Assembly: GCA_937919795.1 (NCBI GenBank)
Contig: CALFOA010000346.1
Location: forward strand, 1-6,120
Length of the DNA: 6,120 nucleotides
From: an uncultured Neisseria sp.
Lineage (GTDB): Bacteria > Pseudomonadota > Gammaproteobacteria > Burkholderiales > Neisseriaceae
Direction: 5' to 3'
The position numbers and the translations under genes were made by a program. Positions within the stretch are counted from its first letter, which is position 1. Every line of letters starts with the position of its first letter. Positions 1 to 5,694 of this stretch are shown in pieces. The notes under the pieces were generated by a model that searched no databases, had not been told where the DNA came from, and saw only the letters and a program-made list of their open reading frames with translations.

Positions 1-60
1 GGTGTAGCGCAAAATGCCGGTTTGTGCCAGCGTTGCGGTAAGTGAGAATTGATTGTCCAA
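1..60 (-). CDS. priB: Primosomal replication protein N (PriB), 5' end only
   Basis: The minus strand continues open from position 60 to the window edge and encodes 20 residues, LDNQFSLTATLAQTGILRYT, with the first codon TTG read as Met. The segment ending in LRYT resembles the first OB-fold strands of PriB, a single-strand DNA-binding protein that helps PriA restart stalled replication forks. The usual order rpsF-priB-rpsR-rplI in this group supports the call. The TTG directly abuts the rpsF stop codon (TAA at 63-61) with no clear Shine-Dalgarno sequence, so translation probably depends on ribosomes finishing rpsF. The start is inferred: no ATG or GTG is available in frame in the visible part. 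The identification rests on a short piece plus gene order. Confidence 0.75.
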   Translation of the reverse strand, partial: MDNQFSLTATLAQTGILRYT

Positions 61-441
61 TTAGGCTTCGGCAGTTGTTGCTTCCGCGGCAGCTTGCTGA
101 CCAGCGATGAGGCTTTTCGATTTCTCGTCTTTCATCATCGGAGAAGCTTCGGTAACCGCGTGCTTGGTTTGGATGGTCAGGTGGCGCAATACGGCATCGT
201 TGAAGCGGAAAGCGGTTTCCAGCTCTTCGATAACGGCGGGCGTGGTTTCGATGTTCATCAGAACATAGTGTGCCTTGTGGATTTTGTTGATCGGGTAAGC
301 CAGTTGGCGGCGGCCCCAGTCTTCCAGGCGGTGAATGGTACCGTTGTTTTCGGTAACCAGTGTTTTGTAGCGCTCAACCATAGCGGGCACTTGCTCGCTT
401 TGATCCGGGTGAACGATAAACACGATCTCATAATGACGCAT
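61..441 (-). CDS. rpsF: 30S ribosomal protein S6
   Basis: This 126-residue protein is S6 of the small ribosomal subunit, which binds the central domain of 16S rRNA together with S18. It opens with the typical [14 protein letters not shown], and has the family motif [10 protein letters not shown] at residues 42-51, HYVLMNIE at 58-65, and [13 protein letters not shown] at 78-90. The last 30 or so residues form an Ala/Glu/Thr-rich tail beyond the folded domain, as is common in S6. The start ATG has an AAGGAG Shine-Dalgarno sequence at 452-447, five bases upstream. It is the first gene of an operon continuing into priB, with a promoter and a structured leader upstream. Identification is secure. 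Confidence 0.98.
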   Translation of the reverse strand: MRHYEIVFIVHPDQSEQVPAMVERYKTLVTENNGTIHRLEDWGRRQLAYPINKIHKAHYVLMNIETTPAVIEELETAFRFNDAVLRHLTIQTKHAVTEASPMMKDEKSKSLIAGQQAAAEATTAEA

Positions 442-467
442 GCTATCTCCTTACGGTTTAAAAAACA

Positions 468-494
468 GCCTCCCGCCATGCGGTTGCGGAAAGC
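468..494 (-). promoter_or_regulatory. Candidate S6:S18-binding leader RNA of the rpsF operon
   Basis: Read on the minus strand, 494-490 (GCUUU) pairs with 472-468 (GAGGC). An unpaired CCGCAA follows on the 5' side (489-484), then a CCGC-AUG-GCGG hairpin (483-473). A CCG displayed in a bulge between a stem and a hairpin is the described S6:S18 complex-binding motif in rpsF leaders, which mimics the 16S rRNA site. The same bases can instead form a continuous 9-bp stem, GCUUUCCGC (494-486) with GCGGGAGGC (476-468), followed two bases later by six U (465-460). That is the shape of an intrinsic terminator. The pairings are seen directly; binding and attenuation are inferred. Confidence 0.6.
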
Positions 495-512
495 AAGGTT
501 GCAAAACGCGCT

Positions 513-541
513 ATTTTAACCTCGCCCAAGCATTAAAGCAA
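513..541 (-). promoter_or_regulatory. Sigma-70 promoter of the rpsF operon
   Basis: On the minus strand, TTGCTT (541-536) is separated by exactly 17 bases from TAAAAT (518-513), a good match to -35 and -10 boxes. Transcription would start near 506-507, giving a leader of about 65 bases that contains the whole candidate S6:S18 structure and the Shine-Dalgarno sequence. No competing promoter of similar quality is visible closer to rpsF. Confidence 0.65.
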
Positions 542-547
542 GCTATG

Positions 548-565
548 GCCAGATTTTTATCTGGC
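548..565. repeat. Short inverted repeat upstream of the rpsF promoter
   Basis: GCCAGAT (548-554) and ATCTGGC (559-565) are perfect 7-bp inverted arms around a TTTT loop. The element lies just upstream of the rpsF -35 box. It has no T-run after either arm, so it is not a convincing terminator. It could be a binding site for a regulator or chance; nothing in the sequence decides. Confidence 0.4.
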
Positions 566-625
566 GATTCAGTTATGGCTTGGCTATTCGGCTTACTTTT
601 TCAGCAATCAGTCTTAGCAGGTTTT

Positions 626-636
626 TGCACAGTGCA
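626..636. repeat. Perfect 11-base palindrome TGCACAGTGCA
   Basis: TGCAC and GTGCA flank a central A. The palindrome lies about 40 bases upstream of the TATAAT at 674, close to where an operator or activator site for the channel gene would sit. No known operator is recognised, and an 11-base palindrome can occur by chance. Confidence 0.3.
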
Positions 637-673
637 CCATAGAGGCTTTATCGGCATAGCAATAGGCTTGCGG

Positions 674-679
674 TATAAT
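674..679 (+). promoter_or_regulatory. Predicted -10 box upstream of the channel gene
   Basis: A perfect TATAAT lies 81 bases before the mscS-family start codon. The region 17-18 bases upstream (about 650-656, ATCGGCA) is a poor -35 match, and there is no TGn extension just before the -10. The promoter may therefore be weak or need an activator. Transcription would start near 686, ahead of a possible leader ORF at 711. Confidence 0.5.
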
Positions 680-710
680 GCAGCACTTTCAGCCATCCCG
701 AGAAAAAGCC

Positions 711-767
711 ATGGCCACTGTTTCTATTCAGCTTTTCTCAATAACTCTACTGCTTAAATATGCCTAA
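711..767 (+). CDS. Possible leader ORF overlapping the channel gene start
   Basis: An ATG at 711 opens an 18-codon frame, MATVSIQLFSITLLLKYA, ending with TAA at 765-767. A purine-rich GAGAAAAAG lies just upstream (700-708) and could serve as a ribosome binding site. The frame overlaps the first eight bases of the mechanosensitive channel gene, which starts at 760 in another frame and has no visible Shine-Dalgarno sequence of its own. The peptide is hydrophobic and resembles no family I know. The arrangement suggests translational coupling rather than a functional peptide. It is too short to be sure it is translated. Confidence 0.3.
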   Translation: MATVSIQLFSITLLLKYA

Positions 768-2223
768 TTCTTTTACCGAAACCACCTCCAAAGCCGCTGA
801 AACGGCCGACCAAATCGGCAGCACGCTGATTCACAGCACCAGCGAGGGCATCAAACAATATTTGCAACATCTGTTTGGCCGCAGCGAATTTACGTCTGGC
901 CTACTGGAACGCAGCATTAACCAACCGATAGGCTGGATAGAAATCGGTATCGTAGCATCGATTATGTTGCTGACATTCTGGTTGTCTTCACAATGGATCA
1001 AACGCCATCCCTTCACTTATCAAGCGCGCTTTGCCTCTTTGCGCCATATCGGTCAACGGATATTGTGGCCGGTATTGATGCTGGTGGTGACCTTGATCGC
1101 CTTGATTGTGTGGACGCAACTGGGCTATCGGGCGGTCTGGCTGAGATTGCTGTTGTTGGCCGCGCAATGGATGGTGCTCATCCGATTGGTTTTGGCGCTG
1201 ATTCACTCAGCTTTCCCGCGCAACAAAGCGGTAGACTGGCTGGAACATTCGATGTCGGGCTTTTTATGGGGATACTTCCTGCTGTGGGTTTCCGGCATTG
1301 ATAACATCATTATTGATTGGATGAAAAGCATACAATTTGCTGTCGGCTCATCCAACCTGAATCTGTTCACCATCCTCACCGGTATTCTGTGGGTATGTGT
1401 GATTATGTTGCTGGCGATGTGGGTGGCTCGGATGGCGCAAAACCGATTGATGGGCAATAACCATCTGGATATCAACCTGCGGATTATGCTGTCCAACATC
1501 ATCAAAACCGTATTGATGATCTTATCGGTATTGATTGCGCTACCCTTGGTCGGCATCAACTTAACCGTATTGTCGGTATTCGGCGGTGCGCTCGGTGTTG
1601 GTATCGGTTTTGCCTTACAGAAAATCGCCAGCAACTACATCTCCGGTTTTATCATTCTGGGCGACCGCTCTATCCGCCCGGGCGACCGGCTCACGGTAAA
1701 CAATTTCACCGGTTATGTCACCAAAATCACCTCGCGCTTTGTGGTATTGCGCAGCGGTGCCGGTGCGGAAGCTTTGGTACCGAACGAAACCTTCATCACT
1801 TCAATGGTGGTCAACGAATCGTATACCAGCAAGTCGTTGTGGCAAAGCTTGGACGTACAAGTATCGTATAGCTCTGATATTGTACGTGCGCTGGAAATTT
1901 TGCAGTCCTGTGCTGCCAGCCAAGAACGGGTGGAAACATCACCGGCTCCCTCGGCCTTCCTTACTGGATTTGCCGACAACGGCATCAATCTGCGACTCAC
2001 TTTTTGGGTGGGCGACCCGGAAAATGGTTTCCTCGGCTTGTTTTCCGCCATTTTGCTCGACATCTGGAAACGGTTTAACGAAGAAGGGATTGAATTTCCG
2101 TTTCCGCAACGTGAAGTTCGCATTCTCAACGAAGAAGCAGAACCGAGCGAGGTGGCAATGTTGCGTGCCAGCATGAAAGCGAAAAGTAATACGCAATCGA
2201 TAGATCCGGAAGATAACGAATGA
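760..2223 (+). CDS. MscS-family mechanosensitive ion channel
   Basis: This 487-residue inner-membrane protein belongs to the MscS family, whose members open under membrane tension to release solutes on osmotic downshock. Hydrophobic segments lie at about 59-79, 101-120, 128-148, 166-184, 203-223 and 243-263. They are followed by the Gly/Ala-rich pore-lining helix at 269-299, which contains GGALGVGIGFALQKIASNY, the family signature. The cytoplasmic beta domain follows (about 301-365; GDRSIRPGDRLTV at 301-313), then the C-terminal alpha/beta domain, with EGIEFPFPQREVRI at 442-455. E. coli MscS has three membrane helices and 286 residues, so this is a longer subtype with extra N-terminal helices. 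I cannot assign a specific paralogue. ATG 760 is the first start in frame, since a stop lies at 742-744. It lacks a Shine-Dalgarno sequence and may be coupled to the leader ORF. The 3' end overlaps the Nudix gene by ATGA. Confidence 0.93.
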   Translation: MPNSFTETTSKAAETADQIGSTLIHSTSEGIKQYLQHLFGRSEFTSGLLERSINQPIGWIEIGIVASIMLLTFWLSSQWIKRHPFTYQARFASLRHIGQRILWPVLMLVVTLIALIVWTQLGYRAVWLRLLLLAAQWMVLIRLVLALIHSAFPRNKAVDWLEHSMSGFLWGYFLLWVSGIDNIIIDWMKSIQFAVGSSNLNLFTILTGILWVCVIMLLAMWVARMAQNRLMGNNHLDINLRIMLSNIIKTVLMILSVLIALPLVGINLTVLSVFGGALGVGIGFALQKIASNYISGFIILGDRSIRPGDRLTVNNFTGYVTKITSRFVVLRSGAGAEALVPNETFITSMVVNESYTSKSLWQSLDVQVSYSSDIVRALEILQSCAASQERVETSPAPSAFLTGFADNGINLRLTFWVGDPENGFLGLFSAILLDIWKRFNEEGIEFPFPQREVRILNEEAEPSEVAMLRASMKAKSNTQSIDPEDNE

Positions 2224-2675
2224 GCGGCCACCCTGCCAACAAGCCTTTAAAACAACCGGTTTCCGTATTGGTGGTGTTGCACGACGGCGCCGGCCAAGTA
2301 TTGCTGCTGGAACGTGCCGATAAAGCCGACTTTTGGCAATCGGTTACCGGCAGCATCGAAGCAGAAGACCAATGCCTGTCTGAAACCGCTTTGCGCGAAG
2401 TGGCGGAAGAAACCGGCATTGTGTTACACCCTTCGCAGTTAAACGACTGGCAACACAGTATCGTGTATGAAATCTACCCGCATTGGCGCCACCGCTATCC
2501 GCCGGGGGTTACCGAAAACACCGAGCACACTTTCTCCGCCCGCATCCCGCGCGACACACCGATACGGTTGGCCGAACACACCCGCTATTGCTGGCTGCCG
2601 ATTCAGCAAGCAGCGGAAAAAGTGTTCTCGCCGTCTAATAAAGAAGCCATTCTGGCGCTGCCCGAGCACCTGTAA
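2220..2675 (+). CDS. nudB: Dihydroneopterin triphosphate diphosphatase (Nudix hydrolase, NudB type)
   Basis: This 151-residue Nudix hydrolase resembles E. coli NudB, which removes pyrophosphate from 7,8-dihydroneopterin triphosphate in folate biosynthesis. Matches include RPVS-like QPVSVLVVL (12-20), DFWQSVTGSIE (37-47) and HWRHRYPPGVTENTE (88-102), the last diagnostic for this subfamily. The Nudix box runs from G44 through R59-E60 and E63-E64 to G66, with the metal-binding glutamates present. Compared with the consensus G-x5-E-x7-RE, one extra residue lies between G44 and R59, and Asp50 takes the position of the first conserved Glu. As I recall, other betaproteobacterial NudB proteins share this longer spacing. 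Codons 52-55 (Cys-Leu-Ser-Glu) are exactly a DUS. The start overlaps the channel stop by four bases, implying co-translation, although the two functions are not obviously linked. Confidence 0.9.
   Translation: MSGHPANKPLKQPVSVLVVLHDGAGQVLLLERADKADFWQSVTGSIEAEDQCLSETALREVAEETGIVLHPSQLNDWQHSIVYEIYPHWRHRYPPGVTENTEHTFSARIPRDTPIRLAEHTRYCWLPIQQAAEKVFSPSNKEAILALPEHL
2372..2385 (+). repeat. DNA uptake sequence inside nudB
   Basis: A full TG-wadDUS (core 2373-2384) with flanking A on both sides lies in frame in nudB and encodes Cys-Leu-Ser-Glu within the Nudix box spacer. DUS copies promote uptake of kin DNA during type IV pilus-dependent transformation. Copies within coding sequence are fewer than intergenic ones in this family. 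Confidence 0.93.
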
Positions 2676-2694
2676 ACACCAAACGGCGGCAAAC

Positions 2695-2723
2695 TTGAAT
2701 TTGTTTTCAGACAGGCATATATT
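2695..2723 (+). promoter_or_regulatory. Predicted promoter of the EEP-family gene, with a DUS as spacer
   Basis: TTGAAT (2695-2700) and TATATT (2718-2723) are separated by exactly 17 bases, a good sigma-70 arrangement. The last 12 bases of the spacer (2706-2717) are a reverse-oriented DUS that abuts the -10 box. Transcription would start near 2730, giving a leader of about 44 bases before the ATG at 2774. No stem-loop terminator for nudB is seen between 2676 and this point. Confidence 0.6.
2705..2718 (-). repeat. DNA uptake sequence between nudB and the EEP-family gene
   Basis: This is a single reverse-oriented TG-wadDUS (core 2706-2717) with the conserved flanking bases. It has no inverted partner, so it cannot form the terminator hairpin seen elsewhere in the window. 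It sits inside the predicted promoter spacer. Confidence 0.93.
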
Positions 2724-2773
2724 AAAAATTGAAGTTTCACCATAAAAACCGATAACAAATAAAAAGGCAAACC

Positions 2774-3559
2774 ATGCCCCATTCATCAGCTTCCCCTTGC
2801 AAACCCATTACCATCGCCACCTACAATATGCACAAAGGCATGTCCGCTCTCAACCGCCAAGTGCAGCTTAGCCGCATGGCGCAAGCGCTGGACAGCTTGC
2901 GGCCGGATGTTTTGTTTTTACAGGAAGTGCAAGGCGAGCACCTGAAGCGCCAGCAAAAGCTGCTGGATTTCCCCAAAGCGCCGCATTACGACATCCTCGG
3001 CGACGAACTGGACTACTACACCAGCTACGGCCAAAATGCTGTTTATAAAGAAAAACACCACGGCAACGCCATCCTCAGCCGCCTGCCGATCGACACCCGC
3101 CACAACCTCAATATTACCGTCAACAAACTGGAAAAACGCGGCGTATTGCATTGCGAAATCCAGCCGGAAGACTGGCCTTATCCGCTGATTTGCCTATGCG
3201 CCCACCTCAATCTGCGCGAAACCGACCGCGCCAAACAATATACCGCCCTGTTTGAATACATCACCACTTACGTTGACCCGCACAGCCCGCTGATTTTGGC
3301 CGGCGACTTCAACGATTGGCGGCACAAATCCTGCGTGAGCCTCGGCCGCCTGCCGGGCATGAAAGAAGTATTTATCGAACGGCACGGCAAACGGCCGAAA
3401 ACCTTCCCCGCCCGTATGCCGATGTTGAGCCTAGACCGCATCTACACCCGCAACCTCACCACGCTGGAAGCTACCCTGCACGACGAAGAACCGTGGCTTT
3501 ATCTTTCGGATCATTTGCCCTTGAGTGCTACCGTGGTGCCCACCATGCCTTTTAAATAA
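2774..3559 (+). CDS. Endonuclease/exonuclease/phosphatase (EEP) family protein
   Basis: This 261-residue protein has the complete active-site set of the EEP fold, shared by ExoIII/APE1-like nucleases, DNase I and phosphoesterases. The motifs are TYNMHKG (16-22, Asn18), LQEVQ (49-53, metal-binding Glu51), HGNAILSR (96-103), AHLNLRE (143-149, His144), AGDFND (176-181, Asp178/Asn180), LDRIYTRN (220-227) and SDHLPL (245-250, catalytic Asp246/His247). Its length and the TYNMHKG and SDHLPL motifs recall E. coli YbhP, whose substrate I do not know. No signal peptide or membrane segment is evident, so it is probably cytoplasmic. An AAAAAGG ribosome binding site (2760-2766) lies seven bases before the ATG. 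Family assignment is firm; whether it acts on DNA, RNA or a phosphoester is open. Confidence 0.9.
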   Translation: MPHSSASPCKPITIATYNMHKGMSALNRQVQLSRMAQALDSLRPDVLFLQEVQGEHLKRQQKLLDFPKAPHYDILGDELDYYTSYGQNAVYKEKHHGNAILSRLPIDTRHNLNITVNKLEKRGVLHCEIQPEDWPYPLICLCAHLNLRETDRAKQYTALFEYITTYVDPHSPLILAGDFNDWRHKSCVSLGRLPGMKEVFIERHGKRPKTFPARMPMLSLDRIYTRNLTTLEATLHDEEPWLYLSDHLPLSATVVPTMPFK

Positions 3560-3579
3560 ACCCTCAAATAAATCCTCTC

Positions 3580-3608
3580 TTTTCAGACAGGCATAATAAC
3601 GGTATATT
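3580..3608 (+). promoter_or_regulatory. Weak promoter-like pair before the 106-residue protein gene
   Basis: TTTTCA (3580-3585) and TATATT (3603-3608) are 17 bases apart. The -35 matches the consensus at four of six positions and overlaps a reverse DUS. It would give a leader of about 40 bases before the ATG at 3655. A TAATAA at 3594-3599 is an alternative -10 without a good -35. Tentative. Confidence 0.35.
3581..3594 (-). repeat. DNA uptake sequence downstream of the EEP-family gene
   Basis: This is a single reverse-oriented TG-wadDUS (core 3582-3593), 22 bases after the EEP stop codon, with the same flanking A/T bases as the other copies. It has no inverted partner nearby, so no terminator is formed between this gene and the next. 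Confidence 0.93.
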
Positions 3609-3654
3609 GCCAGTCCGAGCTTATTCGGTTCACCGGTTTCGGAGACCCCGCACC

Positions 3655-3975
3655 ATGACGGATTACTTGAAAAAAATGCCCTTCACCATCGCGTTTATCG
3701 ACAAACGGGGCAACAGTTATGAAGACAGCAGCCGCGATTTAAACGCCTACATCAGCCGCCATCCGCCGATGATCAAGCGCCTGCACCAGCCCAAGCTGGC
3801 CTACCAGATTTTGCGCATGGCCGCTCATCATGCCGGTATGCAGGTGGTGCGCCGCCCGGCCGACAGCCGCATCAAGCGCGAGTTGGTTTATGTGGTGCGC
3901 CACAAACTCTTTAAAACCGATGAAGCGCTGTGGCGTTTTATCAATGATCCTGCCAATTTAAATGCAGTCAAATAA
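3655..3975 (+). CDS. Uncharacterised 106-residue basic protein
   Basis: I do not recognise this protein. The ATG at 3655 is preferred because GGAG (3641-3644) lies ten bases upstream; a TTG-initiated extension from 3607 would add an implausible Arg-rich leader. The product starts MTDYLKKMPFTIAFIDKRGN and is rich in Arg, Lys and His. It contains no membrane segment or signal peptide and has mixed alpha/beta character with a hydrophobic, Arg-rich middle (KLAYQILRMAAHHAGMQVV). The high basic content would allow nucleic acid binding, but no known motif is present. It is co-oriented with the flanking genes, 95 bases after the EEP stop, and followed by an inverted DUS pair. Codon use matches its neighbours, so it is probably a real resident gene. 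Confidence 0.75.
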   Translation: MTDYLKKMPFTIAFIDKRGNSYEDSSRDLNAYISRHPPMIKRLHQPKLAYQILRMAAHHAGMQVVRRPADSRIKRELVYVVRHKLFKTDEALWRFINDPANLNAVK

Positions 3976-3981
3976 AACAAA

Positions 3982-4011
3982 ATGCCTGTCTGAAACCTTT
4001 CAGACAGGCAT
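3982..4011. terminator. Inverted DUS pair forming a hairpin before trpG
   Basis: Two DUS copies face each other (forward core 3983-3994, reverse core 3999-4010). They give a perfect 14-bp stem (3982-3995 with 3998-4011) closed by only two bases, so the top pairs will open. Inverted DUS pairs commonly serve as terminators in Neisseria. No T-run follows on the plus strand; the next bases are CAGCCTACACC. The A-rich stretch before it (3970-3981) gives a T-rich run for transcripts coming from the right. As a plus-strand terminator it is probably leaky. Confidence 0.65.
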
Positions 4012-4038
4012 CAGCCTACACCCCGAAAGACCCGCATC

Positions 4039-4623
4039 ATGCTATTGATGATAGACAACTACGATTCGTTTACCTACAACATCGTGCAATATTTTGCCGA
4101 ACTCGGCCAAGAAGTGGTGGTGCGCCGCAACGACGACATCACCCTCGACGAAATCGCCGCACTCGCGCCCAACTATCTCGTTATCGGCCCCGGCCCCTGC
4201 ACCCCCAAAGAAGCCGGTATTTCGATAGACGCCATCCGCCATTTCGCCGGCAAACTGCCTATTATGGGCATCTGCCTCGGCCATCAATCCATCGGCGAGG
4301 CCTTCGGCGGCGACACCATACGCGCCAAAACGCTGATGCACGGCAAAGTCTCGCCGGTTCACCACCACGACCAAGGCATGTTCCGCCAACTGCCCAATCC
4401 GGTTACCTGCACCCGCTATCACAGCCTGGTTATCGACCGCAACACACTGCCCGACTGCCTGGAAATCACCGCCTGGACCGACGACGGCGAGATCATGGGC
4501 GTGCGCCACAAAACGCTGGCGGTGGAAGGCGTACAGTTCCACCCCGAAGCCCTGCTCACCGAACACGGCCACGATATGCTGAACAATTTCTTAAAAGAAT
4601 ACCAAGACTACCGCGCAGCCTAA
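4039..4623 (+). CDS. trpG: Anthranilate synthase component II, glutamine amidotransferase (TrpG/PabA type)
   Basis: This 194-residue class I glutamine amidotransferase releases ammonia from glutamine and passes it to TrpE, which makes anthranilate from chorismate. It opens with [19 protein letters not shown], typical of TrpG/PabA. The oxyanion-loop motif [10 protein letters not shown] lies at 51-60, the nucleophile Cys79 in GICLGHQ (77-83), and the catalytic His168 and Glu170 in [13 protein letters not shown] (165-177). The length equals the stand-alone family form. In many bacteria a single such subunit serves both TrpE and PabB (folate); sequence alone cannot separate TrpG from PabA, but linkage to trpD favours TrpG. 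The Shine-Dalgarno sequence is weak (GAAAGA, 4024-4029). No convincing promoter is seen between the preceding hairpin and the ATG. The trpD start follows 17 bases after the stop. Confidence 0.93.
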   Translation: MLLMIDNYDSFTYNIVQYFAELGQEVVVRRNDDITLDEIAALAPNYLVIGPGPCTPKEAGISIDAIRHFAGKLPIMGICLGHQSIGEAFGGDTIRAKTLMHGKVSPVHHHDQGMFRQLPNPVTCTRYHSLVIDRNTLPDCLEITAWTDDGEIMGVRHKTLAVEGVQFHPEALLTEHGHDMLNNFLKEYQDYRAA

Positions 4624-4640
4624 TGCAGTAAAGGATACCC

Positions 4641-5675
4641 ATGATTACCCCCCAACAAGCCATTGCCCGCCTGATCGACAACAACGAATTATTCCACGAC
4701 GAAATGACCGACCTGATGCGCCAGATCATGAGCGGCCAGGTCGCACCCGAACAAATCGCCGCCATCCTCACCGGCTTACGCATCAAGGTTGAAACCGTAT
4801 CCGAAATCAGCGCCGCCGCTGCGGTGATGCGCGAGTTTGCCACCCCCGTTCCCGTGGCCGAACGCGATCATTTGGTCGATATCGTCGGCACCGGCGGCGA
4901 CGGCGCCAAAACCTTCAATATTTCCACCACCGCCATGTTTGTGGCCGCCGCTGCCGGTGCCAAAGTCGCCAAACACGGCGGCCGCTCGGTTTCCTCTGCC
5001 TGCGGCGCCGCCGATGTGGTGGAAGAAATGGGCGTGCCCGCTTCGCTGACCGCCGAACAAGTCGGCCAAAGCATCAACGATACCGGCATCGGCTTTATGT
5101 TTGCCGCCAACCACCACAGCGCCATGCGCTATGTGGCCCCGGTGCGCAAACTGCTCGGCTTCCGAAGCATTTTCAATATTTTAGGCCCGCTCACCAACCC
5201 CGCCGGTGCACCCAACCAATTGCTCGGCGTGTTCCACCGCGATTTATGCGGCATCCTCTCGCGCGTGTTGCAGCAACTCGGTTCCCGCCATGTTTTAGTG
5301 GTACACGGCAGCGACGGCCTAGACGAGATCACCCTCACCGGCGAGAGCCACATCGCCGAACTGAAAGACGGCCGCATCCTCGAATACGACATCTCGCCCG
5401 AACAATTCGGCCTGCCGGTTTACCATGATTTAGACAGCATTAAAGTCAGCAACGCCGCTGAATCACTGGCGATGATGAACGGCGTGTTATCCGGCGAACT
5501 GAAGGGCGCCGCGCGCGATATCGTACTGCTCAACGCCGCCGCCGCCATCTACGCTGGTGATGCCGCCGCTTCGCTGGAAGAAGGCTTTGCCAAAGCACAG
5601 CAGGCGCTTGACTCCGGCGCGGCCAAAGCCAAGCAGCAGGAATTTATCGACTACAACAGCCGTTGTGCCGTTTAA
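4641..5675 (+). CDS. trpD: Anthranilate phosphoribosyltransferase
   Basis: TrpD transfers the phosphoribosyl group of PRPP to anthranilate, the second step committed to tryptophan. The 344-residue length is typical. Motifs in order are the PRPP-binding [14 protein letters not shown] (83-96), [18 protein letters not shown] (111-128), the anthranilate-site region [19 protein letters not shown] (152-170), [16 protein letters not shown] (174-189) and [11 protein letters not shown] (221-231), whose Asp228-Glu229 pair binds metal. The canonical KHGNR(A/S)VSS motif has Gly instead of Asn at residue 114, and the following SSKSG-like segment reads SSACG. All other key residues are present, so I expect an active enzyme. 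AAAGGA (4630-4635) lies five bases before the ATG. It is co-transcribed with trpG and probably with the regulator gene downstream. Confidence 0.96.
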   Translation: MITPQQAIARLIDNNELFHDEMTDLMRQIMSGQVAPEQIAAILTGLRIKVETVSEISAAAAVMREFATPVPVAERDHLVDIVGTGGDGAKTFNISTTAMFVAAAAGAKVAKHGGRSVSSACGAADVVEEMGVPASLTAEQVGQSINDTGIGFMFAANHHSAMRYVAPVRKLLGFRSIFNILGPLTNPAGAPNQLLGVFHRDLCGILSRVLQQLGSRHVLVVHGSDGLDEITLTGESHIAELKDGRILEYDISPEQFGLPVYHDLDSIKVSNAAESLAMMNGVLSGELKGAARDIVLLNAAAAIYAGDAAASLEEGFAKAQQALDSGAAKAKQQEFIDYNSRCAV

Positions 5676-5694
5676 GCTTTTTGAAGGAAAAACC

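Noticed and set aside
49..519. A 156-codon plus-strand open frame opposite rpsF
   Set aside because: It is the complement of a clear ribosomal protein gene, has no ribosome binding site, and its product resembles no family.
440..757. A 105-codon plus-strand open frame in the rpsF-channel intergenic region
   Set aside because: It starts inside rpsF, crosses the rpsF promoter and leader, and begins upstream of the only plus-strand -10 box. The product (many Cys, Phe and His) looks like translated non-coding DNA.
3607..3654. N-terminal extension of the 106-residue protein from a TTG at 3607
   Set aside because: The extension is Arg-rich and unlike the rest of the protein, it overlaps the predicted -10 box, and a GGAG site supports the ATG at 3655.
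3982..4011. Inverted repeat as a sign of a mobile element or attachment site
   Set aside because: Both arms are the genome's DUS, no transposase or target duplication is present, and the flanking genes are core metabolic genes.
4042..4572. A 176-codon minus-strand open frame opposite trpG
   Set aside because: The frame opposite a GC-rich coding sequence stays open by codon bias. Its Val/Ala/Gly/His-rich product is typical of such shadows, and no start signal is seen.
5557..5694. N-terminal extension of the XRE regulator into trpD
   Set aside because: It would read out of frame through the trpD 3' end, whereas AAGGA precedes the ATG at 5695 at a normal distance.
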